Under the pieces are notes generated by a model. It was not told where the DNA came from. It ran no database searches and saw nothing but the letters and a program-made list of their open reading frames with translations. A stretch of 10,418 nt of DNA from an uncultured Blautia sp. (lineage in GTDB: Bacteria; Bacillota; Clostridia; Lachnospirales; Lachnospiraceae): the NCBI GenBank assembly GCA_945872375.1, contig CAMBYR010000053.1, positions 1-10,418 on the forward strand, given 5' to 3'. Made by a program: the position numbers and the translations under genes. Below, piece by piece: positions 1 through 6,883 of the stretch. Positions within the stretch are counted from its first letter, which is position 1; each line of letters starts with the position of its first letter.

Positions 1-12
1 GCGGATGGAATC

Positions 13-59
13 GGGGCTGTCGCATCTAAGGTCTACTTAACCTTTGGTGCGACAGCCCC
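13..59. terminator. Long hairpin, probable terminator downstream of the 4Fe-4S gene
   Basis: A perfect 12-bp stem pairs 13-24 with 48-59 (GGGGCTGTCGCA / TGCGACAGCCCC). It continues through a G-T wobble, a C-G pair and one mismatch into a second 5-bp stem (28-32 with 40-44) around a 7-nt loop. It begins 7 bp past the stop codon of the minus-strand 4Fe-4S gene. The T-rich tail is better on the plus strand (TTCTTGTCT from 60) than on the minus strand. It may therefore mainly terminate a plus-strand gene left of the window, or act in both directions. Confidence 0.7.
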
Positions 60-66
60 TTCTTGT

Positions 67-768
67 CTATAATTCTGATAAAATTTGTCCATCTGTACTG
101 ATGACGACAACCTTCCACGGGATTAATTTTCCACTGGACTGTAATGCCATTTTTGTGGCCTGCTCCAGGCCTCTGCAGCAGGGATCTTCCATGCGCACGA
201 TCGTCACGCTTTTGATATTATTTTCGCGGATAATCGCAGCCAGCTTTTCCGTATAGTCCCCGCTGTCCAGCTTGGGGCACCCGATAAGAGTGATGCTGTT
301 CCGGATAAATCTGTTATGGAAATCTCCGTATGCATAAGCAGTGCAGTCAGCTGCGATTAACAGGTTTGCCCCTTGAAAATATGGAGCATTCACAGGAACC
401 AGCTTGATCTGCACCGGCCATTGTGAGAGCTGACTGTCTACAGGACTGGCGTCATGAGGGAAAGTGTTCTCCTGTGTGCGGCGAATCTGCTTTGTGCCTG
501 CACCAGGGCATCCACAGGGACTTTCTTTTTTGCGCTGCTGAGCCGCTTTTACAGCATTTTCATCATATGCGGCGGCTTCACGTTCCACAAAGGAAATCGC
601 GCCTGTCGGACATGCAGGAAGACAGTCCCCCAGGCCGTCACAATAGTCATCGCGCAGAAGTCTGGCTTTTCCATTTACCATACCGATTGCCCCTTCATGG
701 CAGGTATCTGCACAGATTCCGCATCCGTTACATTTATCTTCATCAATGTGAATAATTTTTCGTATCAT
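67..768 (-). CDS. Two-cluster 4Fe-4S ferredoxin-type protein with a Cys-rich C-terminal domain
   Basis: The protein has 233 residues and is probably a cytoplasmic electron carrier or iron-sulfur accessory protein. The N-terminal ferredoxin domain shows C13-x2-C16-x2-C19-x3-C23 and a second group, C43-x5-C49-x3-C53 followed by Pro. A short linker carries C85-G-C87. The C-terminal domain, about 118-233, has further cysteines in distinctive contexts: C142 (ADCTAYAYGDF), C164 (GCPKLD) and C197-C198 (DPCCRG). These look like extra metal or redox ligands. The ATG start has a strong GGGAGG site 8 nt upstream. The gene is divergent from a Crp/Fnr regulator that probably controls it. From memory, proteins of this kind in Clostridia often occur near hybrid-cluster protein (hcp) genes and Crp/Fnr regulators, which suggests a role in nitrosative or redox stress. 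No hcp lies in this window, so that role is inference. The ferredoxin fold is certain; the partner is unknown. Confidence 0.88.
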   Translation of the reverse strand: MIRKIIHIDEDKCNGCGICADTCHEGAIGMVNGKARLLRDDYCDGLGDCLPACPTGAISFVEREAAAYDENAVKAAQQRKKESPCGCPGAGTKQIRRTQENTFPHDASPVDSQLSQWPVQIKLVPVNAPYFQGANLLIAADCTAYAYGDFHNRFIRNSITLIGCPKLDSGDYTEKLAAIIRENNIKSVTIVRMEDPCCRGLEQATKMALQSSGKLIPWKVVVISTDGQILSEL

Positions 769-782
769 AATATCATCCTCCC

Positions 783-811
783 TTGACTTGATGGTCTGAT
801 TATACTATCAT
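783..811 (+). promoter_or_regulatory. Predicted sigma-A promoter of the Crp/Fnr regulator gene
   Basis: TTGACT at 783-788 and TATCAT at 806-811 are separated by 17 bp, and each hexamer matches the consensus at 5 of 6 positions. Transcription would start near 818, about 36 nt before the GTG start codon. It lies face to face with, and overlaps, the minus-strand promoter. Confidence 0.5.
799..804 (-). promoter_or_regulatory. Predicted -10 element of the 4Fe-4S gene
   Basis: Read on the minus strand this is a perfect TATAAT, placing the transcription start near 792 and leaving a 5' leader of about 24 nt. No convincing TTGACA-like -35 hexamer lies 16-18 bp upstream, as expected for a promoter that needs an activator. 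It overlaps the spacer of the plus-strand promoter for the divergent regulator. Confidence 0.6.
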
Positions 812-826
812 AATCGGAACAAATCT

Positions 827-840
827 GTTGTTTTTACAAC
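827..840. promoter_or_regulatory. Perfect FNR/CRP-type palindrome, candidate operator
   Basis: GTTGT-N4-ACAAC is a perfect 14-bp inverted repeat with the same overall geometry as an FNR box (5-N4-5). Its centre (833.5) is 41.5 bp upstream of the predicted start of the 4Fe-4S gene, the standard class II activator position. Relative to the regulator gene it spans about +10 to +23, ending immediately before the ribosome binding site, where a bound protein could block expression. The adjacent Crp/Fnr protein is the obvious ligand, by inference. Confidence 0.6.
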
Positions 841-853
841 GGAAAGGACAATT

Positions 854-1513
854 GTGAAAAAATATTCAGAAGTATTAAAGCGTGCAGAATTATTTTATGG
901 CATCAAGGAAGAGGAGACAGAGGCCATGCTGAAATGTCTGTCGGCAGAAAGCCGCTGTTATCAAAAGGGAGAGTATGTGTTTCGCAGAGGAGAAAAAATC
1001 TCCGCCGTTGCGATGCTGCTGGAAGGATGTATTCATATTCAGAAGGAGGATTATTGGGGGAATTTAAGTATTCTGAATGAGATTTCGGAAGGGGAGATAT
1101 TTGGGGAAGTATATGCCTGTCTGGGAAACGAGGAGATCTTAAATAATGCGGCAGCTGTAAAGCAAAGCGTTGTTCTTTTTCTCGATATCAACCGGATACT
1201 CACCATGTGTCCTTCATCCTGCCGTTTTCACGAACGGCTGATCCGGAATCTGCTTTCTGTCATGGCATCAAAAAATAAGAGACTTACCCAGAAGCTGGAA
1301 CATATTTCCCAGCGCACAACCAGGGAAAAATTACTGTCGTATTTGTCAGAACAGTCTTTGCGGGCGGGATCCTCCTCCTTTGACATTCCATTTAACAGAC
1401 AGCAGCTTGCCGATTTTCTTTCGGTTGACAGAAGTGCGATGTCCGGAGAGTTGTGCAAAATGCGGGAGGAAGGAATCCTTCTGTTTGAAAAAAATCATTT
1501 TATTCTGAAATAA
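854..1513 (+). CDS. Crp/Fnr-family transcriptional regulator
   Basis: The protein has 219 residues, the usual length for this family. Residues about 15-120 form the cyclic-nucleotide-binding-like beta-roll sensor (GEYVFRRGEK, then GEIFGEVYACLG). Next come the long dimerisation helix and a C-terminal winged helix-turn-helix, with a recognition helix near 191-203 (VDRSAMSGEL). The N-terminus lacks the four-cysteine pattern of E. coli FNR, and the cAMP-binding arginine context of CRP is not evident. Cysteines are present at 28, 35, 59, 89, 119 and 123, but without a classic cluster motif, so the signal is unknown. The start codon is GTG at 854 with GGAAAGGA upstream. A heme-based NO sensor (HcpR-like) is one possibility, suggested only by context with the divergent 4Fe-4S gene. 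A candidate operator lies in its own 5' leader, which suggests autoregulation. Confidence 0.88.
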   Translation: MKKYSEVLKRAELFYGIKEEETEAMLKCLSAESRCYQKGEYVFRRGEKISAVAMLLEGCIHIQKEDYWGNLSILNEISEGEIFGEVYACLGNEEILNNAAAVKQSVVLFLDINRILTMCPSSCRFHERLIRNLLSVMASKNKRLTQKLEHISQRTTREKLLSYLSEQSLRAGSSSFDIPFNRQQLADFLSVDRSAMSGELCKMREEGILLFEKNHFILK

Positions 1514-1566
1514 ATGGGAATCGTACAGCCGGTTTTGAGGTTCACAGGTAATATTCCGAGACAGTT

Positions 1567-1596
1567 TTGACGCTGATGCCGGAAGTATGATACAAT
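1567..1596 (+). promoter_or_regulatory. Extended -10 sigma-A promoter of the ogt-rsmH unit
   Basis: TTGACG at 1567-1572 and TACAAT at 1591-1596 are spaced 18 bp apart, and a TG dinucleotide one base before the -10 gives an extended -10 (TGATACAAT). Transcription would start near 1603, leaving about 49 nt of leader. The preceding stretch, 1514-1566, shows no convincing terminator for the regulator gene. Confidence 0.6.
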
Positions 1597-1651
1597 ATCG
1601 TTATTGAATGTGTATGTTTGATGCCTGAACAGGCGGAAAGGAACGGATCCT

Positions 1652-2188
1652 ATGACATATAAACAGGTTTATCATACTCCGGAAGGCTTCTCGGATCTGA
1701 TTATGAACAGTGACGGAGAGTACCTGACAGGATTATGGTTCGATGGATCGGGAGATGAATCCGGGCATATTACGGACTGTGAAGAGAGAGACCTTCCGGT
1801 ATTTCAGGAAACCGGCAGATGGCTGGATCTTTATTTCAGCGGGAAAAATCCGGATTTTACCCCCAAATACAAAATAAAGGAATTGACGCCGTTCAGACAG
1901 GAAGTAGTGGATATTATGAACACCATTCCTTACGGAAAGACGATTTCCTATAAAAAAATTGCAGAAATCATTGCAAACAACAGAGGACTGGAGAGGATGT
2001 CGGCACAGGCCGTGGGAGGTGCGGTAGGCTGGAATCCTCTCTGCATTATAATCCCCTGTCACAGAGTTGTAGGTATCAACGGAAATCTGACCGGTTATGG
2101 CGGTGGGATGAGGAATAAGATCGCTCTGCTGGCTCATGAGGGAAATCAGATAGACGAATGGAAAGGGAAGATGTTATCACGTACGTGA
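1652..2188 (+). CDS. ogt: Methylated-DNA-[protein]-cysteine S-methyltransferase (Ogt/MGMT type)
   Basis: The 178-residue product removes alkyl groups from O6-alkylguanine (and O4-alkylthymine) in DNA by irreversible transfer to its own cysteine. The active-site motif IIPCHRVVG is intact, with nucleophile C136 followed by H137 and R138. The preceding helix-turn-helix region (SAQAVGGAVGWNPL, about 117-130) and the following GYGGG and LLAHEG stretches match the family. An N-terminal ribonuclease-like domain covers about 1-75. The length is normal for a single-function Ogt without an Ada regulatory domain. The ATG at 1652 is supported by GGAAAGGA about 9 nt upstream. The gene is first in a two-gene unit. 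Its stop lies 23 bp before the likely start of the rsmH-type gene, so the two are probably co-transcribed. Confidence 0.95.
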   Translation: MTYKQVYHTPEGFSDLIMNSDGEYLTGLWFDGSGDESGHITDCEERDLPVFQETGRWLDLYFSGKNPDFTPKYKIKELTPFRQEVVDIMNTIPYGKTISYKKIAEIIANNRGLERMSAQAVGGAVGWNPLCIIIPCHRVVGINGNLTGYGGGMRNKIALLAHEGNQIDEWKGKMLSRT

Positions 2189-2211
2189 ATAGAAAAATGA
2201 CAGGAGAGACT

Positions 2212-3270
2212 ATGGAAAATCAGGAAAAACAGCATAAACGGCGTGTGCGTTATTCCGGCACACACCCGAAAACATATAAGGAAAAATATAAAGAGCATGA
2301 TCCGGAAAAGTATGCAGATACTATCGAAAAAGTGATCCGTAAAGGCAGCACTCCGGCAGGAATGCATATTTCCATCATGGTCAGGGAAATATTGGATTTT
2401 CTTCAGATTCAGCCGGGCCAGATGGGACTGGACGCGACCCTGGGATATGGCGGCCACACGAAAGAAATGCTGAAATGCCTCCGGGGACAGGGACACATTT
2501 ACGGTCTGGATGTGGATCCGATTGAGTCTGCGAAAACGAAGGAACGCCTGGCGAAGCAGGGATTTGGCGAGGACCTTCTGACGGTTCGCCTGCAGAATTT
2601 TGCGGAGATCGATCAGGTTTCCAGGGAAACAGGAAAGAAGTTTGATTTTATCCTTGCGGATCTGGGCGTATCTTCCATGCAGATCGACAATCCGGATCGG
2701 GGCTTTTCCTATAAAGTGGAGGGTCCTCTTGATCTGCGCATGAATCCCGAGAAGGGAGTCAGCGCAGCAGAACGGTTAAAGAACGTCTTCCGGGAGGAAC
2801 TTAAGGGAATGCTGGTGGAAAATGCGGATGAACCTTATGCATCGGAGATTACGGATACGATTCTGAGATGGCGGACCAGGGGACGGGCGATTGAGACGAC
2901 TACACAGCTAAAGAACGCCATTGAAGAAGCACTTGCATTTCTGCCGGAAAAAGAGCGGAAAGAGGCGGTGAAGAAATCCTGTCAGCGGACATTCCAGGCG
3001 CTTCGCATTGATGTCAACAGCGAATTTGAGGTTTTGTATGCATTTCTGGAAAAGCTTCCGGAGGTTCTGGCACCGAATGGCAGGGTGGCCATTCTGACCT
3101 TCCATTCCGGAGAAGACCGCCTTGTGAAAAAGGCTTTTAAAGAGCATTACAGGGAAGGACTGTACAGTGAGATTTCCAGAGATGTCATTCGTCCTTCCGC
3201 AGACGAATGTGCAAGAAACAGCCGGGCGAAATCCACAAAGATGCGCTGGGCGATCCGCTCGGAGGATTGA
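2212..3270 (+). CDS. rsmH: RsmH-type 16S rRNA (cytosine(1402)-N4)-methyltransferase, stand-alone paralog
   Basis: This 352-residue SAM-dependent methyltransferase belongs to the MraW/RsmH family, which methylates N4 of C1402 in the 30S decoding centre. Visible motifs are DATLGYGGHT (74-83, SAM binding, canonical form DGTLGGGGHS), GLDVDP, DFILADLGVSSMQID, RGFSYKVEGPLDLRMNP, FQALRIDVNSEFE, TFHSGEDRLVKKAF (canonical SFHSLEDR) and RNSRAKSTKMRWAIR at the C-terminus. A basic N-terminal extension of roughly 45 residues precedes the usual family start. The frame is open from an ATG at 2158, inside ogt, but AGGAG at 2202-2206, 5 nt before the ATG at 2212, decides for the later start. The context is ogt, not the mraZ-ftsL-murE cell-division cluster. 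I therefore take it as the second RsmH paralog known in some Clostridia rather than the canonical copy. Whether it targets C1402 is inference. Confidence 0.9.
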   Translation: MENQEKQHKRRVRYSGTHPKTYKEKYKEHDPEKYADTIEKVIRKGSTPAGMHISIMVREILDFLQIQPGQMGLDATLGYGGHTKEMLKCLRGQGHIYGLDVDPIESAKTKERLAKQGFGEDLLTVRLQNFAEIDQVSRETGKKFDFILADLGVSSMQIDNPDRGFSYKVEGPLDLRMNPEKGVSAAERLKNVFREELKGMLVENADEPYASEITDTILRWRTRGRAIETTTQLKNAIEEALAFLPEKERKEAVKKSCQRTFQALRIDVNSEFEVLYAFLEKLPEVLAPNGRVAILTFHSGEDRLVKKAFKEHYREGLYSEISRDVIRPSADECARNSRAKSTKMRWAIRSED

Positions 3271-3279
3271 GGCAGATCC

Positions 3280-4257
3280 TTATGACTGCACCGTTTTGGC
3301 GTAGGCGATCCGGATAATATCGTCAATGCCTGCTTCCTCAATGCCGACATCCCTGATGGGGTGAAGGGAAGACAAATCACTGATCAGACGGGCCGCAGTC
3401 AGTTCCCTCTTCATAAACTTATATCTGACGACATTGTCGGCTGCGGACAGGATTTCTGCCTTGGGATGTGTTGGAACGATGGAATCGTAATACTCAACGG
3501 TGAGTGTGCGGTAAGGTGCGATCCTCTCCACAATTTCGGACAGATTTCCGTCGTCCATCATGACACCGTTATTGATGATGATCAGTCTTTCACAAAGCTC
3601 CTGGATATCTCCCAGGTCGTGAGTGGTGAGAATGACTGTTGTACCCCGGATCGTATTGATTTCTTTGATAAATTTGCGAAGGGCGTATTTGGAACCGGCA
3701 TCCAGTCCGATGGTTGGTTCATCGAGAAAAAGGACTTTCGGCGAGTGGAGCATGGCGGCAGTCAGGTCTCCCTTTACTCTTTGCCCCAGCGACATCTGAC
3801 GCACCGGCTTATCCAGAAGCTCTCCGATTCCGAGGATGGAGTCCATGACCTCCAGGATATCCAGGTAGTCCTTTTTTTCAATCTGGTAAATGCGCCGGAG
3901 AAGCTCAAAGGTTTCTTCGAGCCGCAGATCCCAGTTCAGCTGTGTTCGCTGTCCGAATACAACACCGATTTTCCGGACCGTTTCTTTTCGGTATCTGGCA
4001 ATATTTCGGCCGTCAATCAGCACTTCTCCTGATGTGGGAGTCAGTATGCCTGTCATCATTTTTATGGTAGTACTTTTTCCTGAACCGTTGGGACCGATAA
4101 ATCCAACGATCTCTCCTTTATTCACGTGAAAATCAAGACCGTTTACAGCCCCTATGATTTTCTTCTCATTTCTGAAAAGAGACTTCAGTGTTCCGCCGAG
4201 TCCTTTTCCCTTTTCTGAAACCAGATATTCTTTATGTAAATCTCTTACAGTTATCAT
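3280..4257 (-). CDS. ABC transporter ATP-binding protein (ABC-2 exporter type, COG4586-like)
   Basis: This nucleotide-binding subunit of a three-part ABC-2 system would power the two permeases encoded just upstream. Numbered from the start used here (325 residues), it shows Walker A GPNGSGKST (55-63), Q-loop Q103, signature MSLGQR (155-160, the variant usual in this subfamily instead of LSGGQ), Walker B VLFLDEPTIGLD (from 175) and the H-loop histidine in TTHD (H213). The C-terminal 80 residues form an accessory domain. An alternative ATG at 4269 adds four residues (MGDS). I prefer 4257 because GGGGGA lies just upstream and the family usually begins with MIxVxxL. The gene is last in its operon. 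Its stop is only 9 bp from the convergent rsmH stop, and no separate terminator is visible. The substrate is unknown. Confidence 0.92.
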   Translation of the reverse strand: MITVRDLHKEYLVSEKGKGLGGTLKSLFRNEKKIIGAVNGLDFHVNKGEIVGFIGPNGSGKSTTIKMMTGILTPTSGEVLIDGRNIARYRKETVRKIGVVFGQRTQLNWDLRLEETFELLRRIYQIEKKDYLDILEVMDSILGIGELLDKPVRQMSLGQRVKGDLTAAMLHSPKVLFLDEPTIGLDAGSKYALRKFIKEINTIRGTTVILTTHDLGDIQELCERLIIINNGVMMDDGNLSEIVERIAPYRTLTVEYYDSIVPTHPKAEILSAADNVVRYKFMKRELTAARLISDLSSLHPIRDVGIEEAGIDDIIRIAYAKTVQS

Positions 4258-4275
4258 AGAATCCCCCATATTAGT

Positions 4276-5100
4276 TTAGTTTCCGGCACTCTCATATTTT
4301 TTCAGGCCTGTCTGAAAGACAAGTCCGGCTGCCAGCATGGTGGCAATACCTGCCGCAAGCGTGATCCAGACGCCCATACCACCGGAAGAGCAGAGGGTCT
4401 TCATGCCCAGAAGCTCCGACGCAGGATAAAAGGATACCCAGCCGATGGGAATGAGGAAGGTCAGGATCAGCTGCATGGCTTCGGGGTACATGGACAGTGG
4501 ATACATGGTTGTCTTGTCAAAGATTTCCTGGGTGAACTGTCCGAAATCGTTTGCACTTTTTGTCCAGAAAGAAGTAGAGCCCAGAAGGATATAGATACCT
4601 CCGCGGATCAGCACTGCACCGGTCAGCATAACGATGATGCCAAGCACATTGGAAACGGTGAACGCAAAGTCTGTCTGTACACATCCATACAGGAACACGA
4701 GGATACCGGGAATCAGATCGGTAAATCCGAAAATATTGATGTTGGTAAAGAAAAACTGATACAGGACGCTCATCGGTCTTGTGAGGAAACGGTCAAAAGC
4801 GCCGTCAATCACGTAATATCCCATAAACCAGCCCTGCACAAAAAAAATCATGGAGAGGGCATGAGAGATGACGGAAATTCCATACAGGAACGCAAGCTGT
4901 CCATAATCCCAGCCGTTGATTTCACCGAATTGTTCCACCGCAAATTTGATGGTGGCAAAGCCGAGCAGGAACTGAATGGGATTTGAGATCAGCCAGCCGA
5001 GAATATTGGACGGATATTCTATGATCGTGAGCAGTGCCATTTTTATGGTGTACATGGTAACCCGGAGATGATGCGCAAGACAAAAATGTACTTTTTTCAT
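4276..5100 (-). CDS. ABC-2 family permease (COG3694-like)
   Basis: The 274-residue integral membrane protein has about six hydrophobic segments, including ones near 33-52 (LGWLISNPIQFLLGF), 65-90, 112-140, 145-175 (a long hydrophobic run), 210-225 and 240-262 (WITLAAGIATMLAAGLVF). The segment near 90-110 (GYYVIDGAFDRFLTRPMSVLYQ) matches the conserved cytoplasmic stretch of this permease family, in which D-x-x-L-x-R-P is typical. It should pair with the next permease to form the transmembrane channel. The ATG at 5100 has a strong GGGAGG site 8 nt upstream, and this site overlaps the end of the preceding gene. The intergenic gap of 4 nt implies translational coupling. Transport direction is predicted as export by homology to ABC-2 systems, and the substrate is not predictable. 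Confidence 0.88.
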   Translation of the reverse strand: MKKVHFCLAHHLRVTMYTIKMALLTIIEYPSNILGWLISNPIQFLLGFATIKFAVEQFGEINGWDYGQLAFLYGISVISHALSMIFFVQGWFMGYYVIDGAFDRFLTRPMSVLYQFFFTNINIFGFTDLIPGILVFLYGCVQTDFAFTVSNVLGIIVMLTGAVLIRGGIYILLGSTSFWTKSANDFGQFTQEIFDKTTMYPLSMYPEAMQLILTFLIPIGWVSFYPASELLGMKTLCSSGGMGVWITLAAGIATMLAAGLVFQTGLKKYESAGN

Positions 5101-5104
5101 GTGA

Positions 5105-5911
5105 TTATCCTCCCTGTACCAGAACTTTTTTCAGACTTTTCTTTGAAAACAGATAAAACAGTGCGGCAAGTATGAGAACCCATATAAGCTGTATCAGCAT
5201 ACGGCCCTGAATCTCTTCATTTGATGCACTCCCAATATAAATATCAAGGGGAAGCTGATAAATATAGACAAAGGGAAGAGCATTCAGGATACCTGCAAGC
5301 CATTTTGGGAAAAACCATATGGGAATGATGCTTCCGGACAGAAGACGTATCAGATGCTTTTTTACCTGAAACAGTGCATCCATGGAAATAGCCGTAAACG
5401 CCCACATGCCGAAGATGGCCGCTGTCAGCCAGTTGATCGCCATGGATAAGATCACACTTACGGCAAACATGGGAATTGCAGAGACGGAAACGATCGTGGG
5501 AACCTTGATCAGCAGGCTTCCAAGAAGGAGAATCGGAAGCAGATTCTGAAAAAGAAGTGCAATGAGATTTCCAAGATCTTCTGCGAAAAACATCCCGAAT
5601 ACATTCACGGGCCGCATAAGATCGATGGCAATACTTCCTTTTTCCACGCTTTCCTGGATCCTTCGTTCCACTCCGGTGGTAAACAGTACGGACAGGACCG
5701 AGGACATGATGGTGTAGGTCATCATATTATCGGCGGTAATGCCGTTTCGAAAGGTTTCGTCCTGAAACAGCGCCTTCCAGAAAAAGGCAGTGGTAACCAT
5801 GACGATCGTCTGCATCAGGATATTTCCGAAAACATCAAACCGATAGGTAAAGCTGCGTATGATACGTGTTTTGCAGATAAACAGATATTTTCGGAAAGAG
5901 CTGCTAAACAT
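5105..5911 (-). CDS. ABC-2 family permease (COG4587-like)
   Basis: The 268-residue membrane protein has about six hydrophobic segments, including ones near 25-47 (FGNILMQTIVMVTTAFFWKALF), 63-80, 115-135 (LIALLFQNLLPILLLGSLLI), 140-180 and 235-258 (LIQLIWVLILAALFYLFSK). The conserved loop EKGSIAIDLMRPVN near 88-103 carries the D-L-x-R-P motif seen in its partner permease. It is therefore the second half of a heterodimeric ABC-2 channel, used with the ATPase encoded downstream. Its ATG overlaps the stop codon of the AraC-type regulator by 8 bp, and GGGGGA lies 7 nt upstream, inside the regulator gene. Regulator and transporter must therefore share a transcript, with translation probably coupled. 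Confidence 0.88.
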   Translation of the reverse strand: MFSSSFRKYLFICKTRIIRSFTYRFDVFGNILMQTIVMVTTAFFWKALFQDETFRNGITADNMMTYTIMSSVLSVLFTTGVERRIQESVEKGSIAIDLMRPVNVFGMFFAEDLGNLIALLFQNLLPILLLGSLLIKVPTIVSVSAIPMFAVSVILSMAINWLTAAIFGMWAFTAISMDALFQVKKHLIRLLSGSIIPIWFFPKWLAGILNALPFVYIYQLPLDIYIGSASNEEIQGRMLIQLIWVLILAALFYLFSKKSLKKVLVQGG

Positions 5912-6827
5912 CGATAAATCCCCCTTTTTTCATCTGCCCCGGAGTGATACCGGTGATTTCCTTAAACGTCTTTGTAAAAAAGCTTGCACCGGAAAATCCT
6001 GTCTCGTAGGCAATCTTTGTGATGGACATATCGGTGCTCTGCAAAAGCTCAATACTCTTGGCGATACGGTAATGTCTTACATAATCGATGGGAGTGGAGT
6101 TTGCATATTTCTGAAAGATCTTTGTGCACGCGGTTCTCCCCATGCCGCCTGCTTTACACAGCATATTCAGGGAGATGGGTTCCCTGTAATGGGTCTGAAT
6201 ACAGGCAACCATTTTCTGAAAAACGGCATAGCTTTCGTTACAGGAATGGCTTTCGGAAACGATTCCCGGAACATGATCGTACAGAAGCTTCCAGATCTCG
6301 AAAGTCGTTTTTATCATTTCAAGCTCGGTGTTCTTTTTTTTCGAAAGCTCATAAAGAAGACTGAGCTTTGTGAGCACGCTTTTTTCCCATGGAATGCTGT
6401 CGTGAAAGAGAAGCCAGGGAACAGATGGATTTGAGATAATCGGATGCACGTATTTTTCCTCGATATATTTTGATGAGCAGAGAAGCATTGGATGAAAAAT
6501 AATGCAGTCCAGCTGGCATTCCTCATCGCCTAAAACAATCAAATGAAGCTGACGGGAGTTTACGAAAATTCCTTCTCCTGTATTCATTCTGACGGTATAA
6601 TCATCGAGCTGGTAAAAGGCATGTCCTTTTCTTATGCAGATGAATTCCACATCACTGTGCCAGTGAAGCGACATTTTCAAAGGCACAAAATTGGCAGGAA
6701 TATCATTCCGCCTGCAAAAGAGCGGAAAATCAGGATTGTCATAACGGATATTTTCGGATCCGTCTTTTTTTATTTCAGGTATATCGGAATACTTTGGATA
6801 ATATTCTTTTTTATTGTTTTCTGGCAT
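5904..6827 (-). CDS. AraC-family transcriptional regulator with N-terminal cupin domain
   Basis: This 307-residue regulator has a two-domain layout. Residues about 40-120 form a cupin-like ligand-binding domain (LHWHSDVEFICIRKGHAFYQLDD, then MNTGEGIFVNSRQLH), and about 207-305 form the paired helix-turn-helix AraC domain. The second helix-turn-helix holds the family signature ITKIAYETGFSGASFFTKTFKEITGITPGQ. Such proteins usually bind direct repeats and respond to a small ligand; here the ligand is unknown. The ATG start has a modest upstream site (GGGACGGTG). It is first in the operon with the two permeases and the ATPase, overlapping the first permease by 8 bp, so it most likely controls this exporter and itself. 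Its promoter region contains an inverted repeat and a direct repeat that could be its operator. Confidence 0.9.
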   Translation of the reverse strand: MPENNKKEYYPKYSDIPEIKKDGSENIRYDNPDFPLFCRRNDIPANFVPLKMSLHWHSDVEFICIRKGHAFYQLDDYTVRMNTGEGIFVNSRQLHLIVLGDEECQLDCIIFHPMLLCSSKYIEEKYVHPIISNPSVPWLLFHDSIPWEKSVLTKLSLLYELSKKKNTELEMIKTTFEIWKLLYDHVPGIVSESHSCNESYAVFQKMVACIQTHYREPISLNMLCKAGGMGRTACTKIFQKYANSTPIDYVRHYRIAKSIELLQSTDMSITKIAYETGFSGASFFTKTFKEITGITPGQMKKGGFIDV

Positions 6828-6863
6828 GTTTTCACCGTCCCTGGAATTTCACTTGGTGATGAA

Positions 6864-6872
6864 ATTATATCA
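6864..6872 (-). promoter_or_regulatory. Extended -10 promoter of the AraC-ABC operon
   Basis: Read on the minus strand this is TGATATAAT, a perfect TATAAT with the TG of an extended -10. Transcription would start near 6857, about 30 nt before the start codon. The sequence 17 bp upstream (TATTAT) is a poor -35, so either the extended -10 suffices or an activator helps. Confidence 0.55.
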
Positions 6873-6883
6873 CGTTGTCTCTT

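Noticed and set aside
2158..2211. Upstream in-frame start for the RsmH-type gene inside ogt
   Set aside because: The ATG at 2158 would overlap ogt by 31 bp and lacks a better ribosome binding site; AGGAG before ATG 2212 is well placed.
3361..4032. A 223-codon open frame on the plus strand
   Set aside because: It is antisense to the ABC ATPase, whose Walker and signature motifs fix the real frame; no ribosome binding site or domain supports it.
5859..6434. A 191-codon open frame on the plus strand
   Set aside because: It lies opposite the AraC regulator and the permease start, both supported by domains and ribosome binding sites; its product has no family features.
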